A DNA stretch of 64,000 nt. Source: an uncultured Ectothiorhodospiraceae bacterium (GTDB taxonomy: Bacteria > Pseudomonadota > Gammaproteobacteria > Nevskiales > Oceanococcaceae). The stretch spans positions 93,128 to 157,127 of the forward strand of contig CAKZQS010000005.1 of NCBI GenBank assembly GCA_937141935.1. The letters are read 5' to 3'. This document shows, in pieces, positions 59,375-64,000 of this stretch. How positions within the stretch are numbered: position 1 is the stretch's first letter; the number at the start of each line of letters is the position of its first letter. The notes under the pieces are model-generated. The model was not told the origin of the DNA. It saw only the letters and a program-made list of their open reading frames with translations, and made no database searches. The position numbers were made by a program, and so were the translations under genes.

Positions 59375-62300
59375 ATGGTGAAGCGCAGCCAATCGCTGGC
59401 AGGGGTGGGTCTGATGGCCCTTTCGATAACCGCCCTGCTGAGCGCCTGCGGCGGCGGCCGCCCGAACACCGCGGCGGCCCCGCCTGGCGGCGGCGATGGC
59501 GGTGGCGACGACGACAACGGCAGCGTCTTCCTGAGCATTCTGCCGGCCGGCAGCAATGGCAACTCGGCGGGCGGCATCGGTGGCCCGCTGCCCGGCCAGC
59601 CGCAGCTCTCCTACCCGGACAACTACCGCGACCAGCTGGACCTGTACGGCAACCTGGCGCAAGCGCAGCCGGGCCTGCAGAGCCAGAGCTGCGTGGCGCC
59701 CAACAGCATCGACGAGCACAGCGCCGCCTCGGGCGATGCCTGCAACTACTACAAGCCCGCCGGCCTGCGCCCCGTGGAGGGCACGGTGGTGTCCACCGTG
59801 GAGCTGACGGCCCCCAGCGGCGGCAGCGTGACCATCGAGCGCGATGGCTGGGGCGTGCCCTATGTGCTGGGCGAGGACCGCCAGGCCGCCCAGTTCGGCC
59901 TGGGCTATGCCTCGGCGCAGGACCGGCTGTGGCTGTGGGATCTGCTGCGCGCGGTTGGCCGCGGCGAGGCCAGCCGCAAGCTGGGCCCCTCGCAAACCAC
60001 CTTTGACCTGGACCTGGAATTTGGCGTGCCGGGCGGCTATTCCGAAGAGGAGCTGCAACGCATCGTGGACGACGGCGTGGCCAAGATCGGCCCGCTGGGG
60101 CAAACCTTTTTGGCCGACACCGAGTCCTTCGTGGCCGGCATGAACGCCTACCTGGACTTTTTGCAGACGCCCGCCGGTCTGGCCGAAATCCCGCCGGAAT
60201 ACGCCACGCTGGGCCTGCTGGTGCCGCCCTTGTTCCCGCCGCGCCCCTTCACGATCACCGACATCGTGGCCAACGCCGTGCTGATCCAGTCCGCCCTGGG
60301 ATTGGGCGGCGGCGGTGAGGCGCGCAACGTGGAGCTGCTGCAAAAGCTGGATGCCAGCATCGGCGCCGGCACCAGCACGCTGCCCGAGGCGGCCTGCGCC
60401 TTCTGGCGCGACGTGCGCCATGCGCAGGACCCGGAGCACACGCAGACCACCGACGAGGTCTTCGCCACCCAGTCGCCCCCCACCGTGTCGGAGGACTGCC
60501 CGCAGGCGCTGCCGGCCGGCGTGGCGATCTGGGATCTGGGCACGCTGGAGCCGCGCGAGTTCCTGCGCCGCGATGCCGGCACCCCGATTCCCATCGTCGA
60601 CCTCGGCGGCGTGCCCGTGCTGGGCGATGCGCTGGACGCGCTGACGCAGCCGCTGCTGGCGCCGCTGCCGGACCCGGATTCGCTGGATGCCCCGCTGCAG
60701 GGCGGCGGCGGCCTGACGGCGATCACGCCGCCGCAAAAGGCGGCCTCGCAAAGCCTGATGGCCAGCGTGGACCCCAGCAGCATCCGCGAGCGCCTGGCGC
60801 CGCTGGGCCTGCCGCTGTCCACCTCCAACTTTGTGCTGGCGGCCGGCTCGCAGACCCAGTCCGGGCAGCCGATCATGGTGGCCGGCCCGCAAACCGGCTA
60901 CTTCCAACCCCAGCTGCTGTGGGAGGCCGCGGTGGTCTCGACCGGCGGCACCGACACCGACATCGCGGTGCGCGGCATTTCCACCGTCAACGTGCCCTAC
61001 ATCACCATCGGCCGCGGGCGTGATTTCGCCTGGTCGCCCACCTCGGCCAGCTCGGATTTCACGGACATTCGCGTGTCCAGGCTGTGCAACACGGACGGCA
61101 GCGCCCCCAGCCGCGCCGATGGTGATGGCGATGGCTTCCCCGATGCCGACGGCTACCGCTTCAAGGACGCCTGCGTGCGCCTGTACCGGCGCACCGACAA
61201 CTGGACGGCCACGCCCACGCCGGCCAGCCTGGCGCTGGGCGGGCCGACCGGCGCCGAGGAGATCAGCCGCTTCATCCTGCGCACCCACTACGGCCCGGTG
61301 CTGGCCACGGCCGAGGTCGATGGCGAGCCGGTGGTGATCTCGACCCAGCGCTCGACCTTCATGGCCGATGTGGATGCCGTGATCCCCTTCGCCACCATGG
61401 TGAACAACGGCGAGCGCATGAATGCCGAGCGCTTCTTCGAGCTGTTCAACTCGATGACCAGCACCTTTAACTGGTCCTACATCGACAGCCGCGACATCGG
61501 CTTCATCCAGAGCGGGCTGTACCCGCAGCGCCACCCCGAGCAACACCCGGAGCTGCCGGTGTGGGGCGACGGCCGCTTTGAATGGGTGGCCGACCAGGAC
61601 CTGGATGCCGAGTTTTTCGCCACCTACGGCGGCGTGGATGCCGAGGGCGGCGTCAGTTTCCCCAACCGCGCCCGCCCGGTGGCGCAGGCCAGTGCCAGTG
61701 GCCGGGCCGGCTATTACGAGTGGCCGGGCTACCTGAGCAAGGACGCCCACGTGCACGACGTCAACCCGCCCGATGGCTTCTTGGTCAACTGGAACAACAA
61801 CGGCGCACCGGGCTGGTGGGCCGCGGACACCAAGACCGACTACGGCGCCAGCCACCGCGTGGACATGCTCAAGGCGCGCATGCAGGCCTTCAAGGCCAGC
61901 GGGCGCAAGCATGACCTGGCCTCGGTGATCGAGGTCGCCGGCGACGGCGCCTTTGCCGACCTGGGCGGGTTTTCGTTTATGGGCAATGTGAATGTTGGAA
62001 CAGACATTGGTGTTGAGGACTTAAAAAAGTTTTATGACGCGATTCTGTTTACCTGCGGGGCGGAAACCGACCGCAAGCTTGGTATTCCCGGGGAAGATTT
62101 AAAAAACAGTTACACAGCGACGGAATTCGTTGCCTGGTACAATGGTCATCCGGATTACCGGGATCGGGCATTTGATCTTTCCGGAAAAGTTGCGGTTGTG
62201 ATCGGGCAGGGCAATGTCGCGATGGATGTGTGCCGTATTTTATGCAAGATGGTCGACGAGTTAAAAGGCACCGATATTGCCCAACATGCGCTTGACACAT

Positions 62301-63136
62301 TGTCAAAAAGTTGCATCAAAGAGGTTCATATGATTGGTCGTCGAGGACCTGTTCAAGCAGCCTTTACGCCCGTTGAAATCAGGGAGTTCGGGGAGTTGAC
62401 CGACTGTGATCCTATCGTGGCTCCAGAAGATTTAGAGGTGAGTGAGACAAGCCAGGCGGAATTGGATGATCCTAAAAACGCGCAGCGTCGCAAGAATTTT
62501 GAGATCTTAAAATTGTTATCGACGCAGGAATCATCGGGGAAGAGTAAGAAATTTTTTGTTCATTTTCTCAAAAGCCCTGTTGAATTGGTCGGTGATCAGG
62601 AAATTCAAAAAGTTATTTTAGAGACAAATGAATTGTCCGGTGAGGCAGGTAAACAAAAGGCCAGGGGCACGGGTGTTAAGGAAGAACTCAATTGCGATCT
62701 CTTTTTTAGAAGTGTCGGATATCGCGGTAAACCGATTGAAGGAGTTCCCTTCCATGATTCCTGGGGGATTTTCCCCAACAAAGAAGGACGGATTACGGAT
62801 GGCGATGAGGTGGTTAAGGGGTTGTACACCGCCGGTTGGATTAAACGAGGGCCGTCGGGAGTAATTGGAACAAATAAACCTGATAGCGAAGAAACCGTTG
62901 CCAATCTCTTGCAGGATTTAGAACAATTAACCCCTTGCCAAATCCCGGATACTGTTGCCGTCAGTGATTTTCTTAAAAGTAAAGGGGTGAGGGTTGTTAC
63001 CTTTGAGGATTGGCAAAAGATTGATGCGTCAGAGATTGATCGCGGGCAAAGAGTCGGTAAACCCCGGGAAAAATATGTTTCTGTCGATGAAATGATTAGT
63101 GTTTTACAGGATACAAGGGAGGCAAAGGCATTATGA
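59375..63136 (+). CDS. Chimeric reading frame: penicillin-acylase-like lipoprotein joined to ferredoxin-NADP reductase
   Basis: The open frame encodes 1,253 residues, but only about the first 865 form a penicillin-acylase-family lipoprotein: GAGGAGACAAGAC before the ATG, lipobox LLSACGGG, the entry motif [11 protein letters not shown], and the Ntn nucleophile serine in the [13 protein letters not shown] region that starts the beta chain. Such enzymes cleave amide bonds of acylated substrates, including acyl-homoserine lactones and beta-lactam side chains. The family's last ~200 residues are missing. From ~61,970 both base composition and protein family change (see next entries). A Zur-like site lies upstream. 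I treat the C-terminal fusion as an artefact unless verified. Confidence 0.7.
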   Translation: MVKRSQSLAGVGLMALSITALLSACGGGRPNTAAAPPGGGDGGGDDDNGSVFLSILPAGSNGNSAGGIGGPLPGQPQLSYPDNYRDQLDLYGNLAQAQPGLQSQSCVAPNSIDEHSAASGDACNYYKPAGLRPVEGTVVSTVELTAPSGGSVTIERDGWGVPYVLGEDRQAAQFGLGYASAQDRLWLWDLLRAVGRGEASRKLGPSQTTFDLDLEFGVPGGYSEEELQRIVDDGVAKIGPLGQTFLADTESFVAGMNAYLDFLQTPAGLAEIPPEYATLGLLVPPLFPPRPFTITDIVANAVLIQSALGLGGGGEARNVELLQKLDASIGAGTSTLPEAACAFWRDVRHAQDPEHTQTTDEVFATQSPPTVSEDCPQALPAGVAIWDLGTLEPREFLRRDAGTPIPIVDLGGVPVLGDALDALTQPLLAPLPDPDSLDAPLQGGGGLTAITPPQKAASQSLMASVDPSSIRERLAPLGLPLSTSNFVLAAGSQTQSGQPIMVAGPQTGYFQPQLLWEAAVVSTGGTDTDIAVRGISTVNVPYITIGRGRDFAWSPTSASSDFTDIRVSRLCNTDGSAPSRADGDGDGFPDADGYRFKDACVRLYRRTDNWTATPTPASLALGGPTGAEEISRFILRTHYGPVLATAEVDGEPVVISTQRSTFMADVDAVIPFATMVNNGERMNAERFFELFNSMTSTFNWSYIDSRDIGFIQSGLYPQRHPEQHPELPVWGDGRFEWVADQDLDAEFFATYGGVDAEGGVSFPNRARPVAQASASGRAGYYEWPGYLSKDAHVHDVNPPDGFLVNWNNNGAPGWWAADTKTDYGASHRVDMLKARMQAFKASGRKHDLASVIEVAGDGAFADLGGFSFMGNVNVGTDIGVEDLKKFYDAILFTCGAETDRKLGIPGEDLKNSYTATEFVAWYNGHPDYRDRAFDLSGKVAVVIGQGNVAMDVCRILCKMVDELKGTDIAQHALDTLSKSCIKEVHMIGRRGPVQAAFTPVEIREFGELTDCDPIVAPEDLEVSETSQAELDDPKNAQRRKNFEILKLLSTQESSGKSKKFFVHFLKSPVELVGDQEIQKVILETNELSGEAGKQKARGTGVKEELNCDLFFRSVGYRGKPIEGVPFHDSWGIFPNKEGRITDGDEVVKGLYTAGWIKRGPSGVIGTNKPDSEETVANLLQDLEQLTPCQIPDTVAVSDFLKSKGVRVVTFEDWQKIDASEIDRGQRVGKPREKYVSVDEMISVLQDTREAKAL
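61955..61985. other. Junction between GC-rich and A+T-rich DNA
   Basis: GC-rich acylase codons end at about GACCTGGGCGGG, and A+T-rich reductase codons begin at about TTTTCGTTTATGGGC. The reading frame continues across. The breakpoint can be placed only to within about 10 bp. Confidence 0.8.
61971..63136 (+). CDS. Ferredoxin-NADP+ reductase (adrenodoxin-reductase-like), N-terminus missing
   Basis: About 388 residues. It starts at the FGNVxVGxDIxVEDL region, so the N-terminal FAD-binding third of a normal ~450-residue enzyme is absent. Visible family motifs include [20 protein letters not shown], the NADP-binding [31 protein letters not shown] and the late [20 protein letters not shown]. The enzyme would move electrons between NADPH and ferredoxin-type partners. 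A+T-rich codon use is unlike all genes to the left. It overlaps the ThiS-like gene by four bases, so it belongs to that operon rather than to the acylase. Confidence 0.85.
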
Positions 63137-63339
63137 ACGTAAAAGTAAATGGCAAAGAACAGGCGTTTGATCAAGATTCAATACCGGTTAGTGAACTGTT
63201 GACCTTGTGTGAAGTTAGTCAGCCGGACATGGTTTCGGTTCAGCTTAATGGTGGGTTTGTTCAAAAGGAAGAATATCCGACCACAAACATAAAGGATGGG
63301 GATGAAGTTGACTTCCTCTATTTTATGGGCGGAGGTTAA
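63133..63339 (+). CDS. ThiS/MoaD-like sulfur-carrier protein
   Basis: 68 residues of ubiquitin-like fold ([12 protein letters not shown]...[11 protein letters not shown]...[16 protein letters not shown]). The C-terminal Gly-Gly needed for adenylation and thiocarboxylate formation is present, with one extra glycine. It is overlapped by the reductase stop (ATGA) and followed 28 bp later by a MetY-type gene. That context fits the HcyS-type carrier that delivers sulfide to homocysteine synthesis rather than thiamin synthesis. Confidence 0.82.
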   Translation: MNVKVNGKEQAFDQDSIPVSELLTLCEVSQPDMVSVQLNGGFVQKEEYPTTNIKDGDEVDFLYFMGGG

Positions 63340-63367
63340 CGATTAATTTTTTTGTGATTGGAAAAAA

Positions 63368-63910
63368 ATGAAAAATCCAGACTTCATAACAAAAATTTTA
63401 CACAATCCGTTTCTCAAAGAAGATGCGCATGGTTCGCTGCATATGCCGATTTATGAAAATGTGGCTTTTGAATTTAAAACGGCCGAAGATATCGAACTTG
63501 CTTTTCAGAAGAAAAAGCCGGCGCATATGTACTCGAGGATTAGTAATCCCACCGTCGAGGCCTTCGAACAAAGAATTCGGGCGGTGACCGATGCCGCGGG
63601 GGTCATCGCGCTCTCCTCGGGTATGGCGGCTATCTCTAATGTGCTTCTCGGCGTTGCGGTGAGTGGTGATAACATCATTACCTCAAAACACCTTTTTGGA
63701 AATACCTATTCGCTTTTGACCAAGACATTGCAGGAGTGGGGCTTAGAGGTGCGTTTTGCCGATCTGACCCAACCAGCTGAATTCGAAAAGCTCATTGATG
63801 ATAAAACAAGGGCGGTTTTTTTCGAGACGATTACAAACCCACAATTGGAAGTGGTGGATGTGAGGGCTTTGGCCAAAATTGCCAAAGAAAATAATGAATG
63901 CAGGTTGTGA
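63368..63910 (+). CDS. Cys/Met-metabolism PLP enzyme (MetY-like), truncated
   Basis: 180 residues corresponding to the N-terminal half of an O-acetylhomoserine sulfhydrylase/cystathionine-synthase-type enzyme: YSRISNPTVEAFEQRI, GVIALSSGMAAISNVLLG, and FFETITNPQLEVVDVRALAKIAKENN. Homology ends at that point and a stop follows four codons later, before the PLP lysine region expected about 30-60 residues on. The gene is therefore broken or the contig is mis-joined there. It would make homocysteine from O-acetylhomoserine, with sulfur from the adjacent carrier. Confidence 0.8.
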   Translation: MKNPDFITKILHNPFLKEDAHGSLHMPIYENVAFEFKTAEDIELAFQKKKPAHMYSRISNPTVEAFEQRIRAVTDAAGVIALSSGMAAISNVLLGVAVSGDNIITSKHLFGNTYSLLTKTLQEWGLEVRFADLTQPAEFEKLIDDKTRAVFFETITNPQLEVVDVRALAKIAKENNECRL

Positions 63911-64000
63911 AGAATTAACGTTATAAGCATTTTACTTTTATTCAGTGTTATTTGGGAATACCAAAGGCTATGTTCCCTGCAGGAGTGACAAAGTAATAAA
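63896..64000. other. Terminal A+T-rich sequence with no recognisable gene
   Basis: After KENN the sequence no longer encodes the expected PLP-enzyme continuation in any frame, and I see no other gene in the last ~105 bp. Either a second join or a real disruption lies near 63,896. Confidence 0.6.

Noticed and set aside
59375..63136. A genuine penicillin acylase-reductase fusion enzyme
   Set aside because: The reductase portion has foreign base composition, lacks its FAD-binding N-terminus and is coupled to the ThiS-like gene. A chimeric join is more likely.
1..64000. CRISPR arrays, tRNA/rRNA genes, transposases, integrases
   Set aside because: No regular repeat-spacer pattern, no cloverleaf or rRNA sequence, and no transposase or integrase motifs were recognised.

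Overview
The window is GC-rich almost throughout and carries Gram-negative genes: lipoproteins with clear lipoboxes, TonB-dependent receptors, Tat substrates, an Lnt-like acyltransferase, TypA, a Zur-type Fur protein and ZrgBC/DUF3299-type genes. I read it as the chromosome of a high-GC gammaproteobacterium, perhaps from the Nevskiales/Salinisphaerales/Xanthomonadales side. That placement is inferred from gene content, not measured. There are no rRNA or tRNA genes, CRISPR arrays, transposases or phage genes. From about 61,970 to the right edge the DNA becomes A+T-rich and uses different codons, as if from another organism.

Layout. 1-15 kb: secreted or outer-membrane proteins (two LVIVD-like proteins, an M14 carboxypeptidase, a large TonB receptor, an amidohydrolase lipoprotein), an NhaC-type antiporter and a polytopic membrane protein. 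15-19 kb: typA, then small membrane-protein genes around a divergent promoter with two adjacent palindromes, and a MerR-type regulator. 19-25 kb: an sbtA-sbtB pair (sodium/bicarbonate transporter and its PII-like partner), an SGNH esterase, an AarF/UbiB kinase and an SH3BGR-like/DUF3429 fusion. 25-37 kb: exported hydrolases (dipeptidase-like lipoprotein, PhoX-like phosphatase, GH10 xylanase, CocE/NonD hydrolase, M23 peptidase), an AraC regulator and an Lnt-like enzyme. 37-42 kb: a tightly overlapping operon of an alkyl-DHAP-synthase-like flavoprotein, a GlpD-like flavoprotein and an FGGY kinase.

42-59 kb looks like a zinc-limitation island. A leftward operon (folE, MerC-like, ABC ATPase, ABC permease with a His-rich loop, DUF3299) diverges from DUF1826 and zur. 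Further right are a small His-containing secreted protein, a His-rich lipoprotein, a ZnuD-like TonB receptor, an S9 peptidase, a large CocE/NonD hydrolase with PKD repeats and a penicillin-acylase-like lipoprotein. Four 13-bp sites of the form GTWAY-NNN-ATAAC, closely resembling Zur operators, sit upstream of these units.

At about 61,970 the acylase gene runs in frame into the C-terminal part of an adrenodoxin-reductase-like ferredoxin-NADP reductase in A+T-rich DNA. A ThiS-like sulfur carrier and the first part of a MetY-type sulfhydrylase follow, and the latter loses homology about 100 bp before the edge. The carrier/MetY pair resembles protein-thiocarboxylate-dependent homocysteine synthesis. 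The abrupt change in composition with truncation of two unrelated proteins most simply indicates a chimeric join, probably an assembly artefact, rather than a natural fusion.
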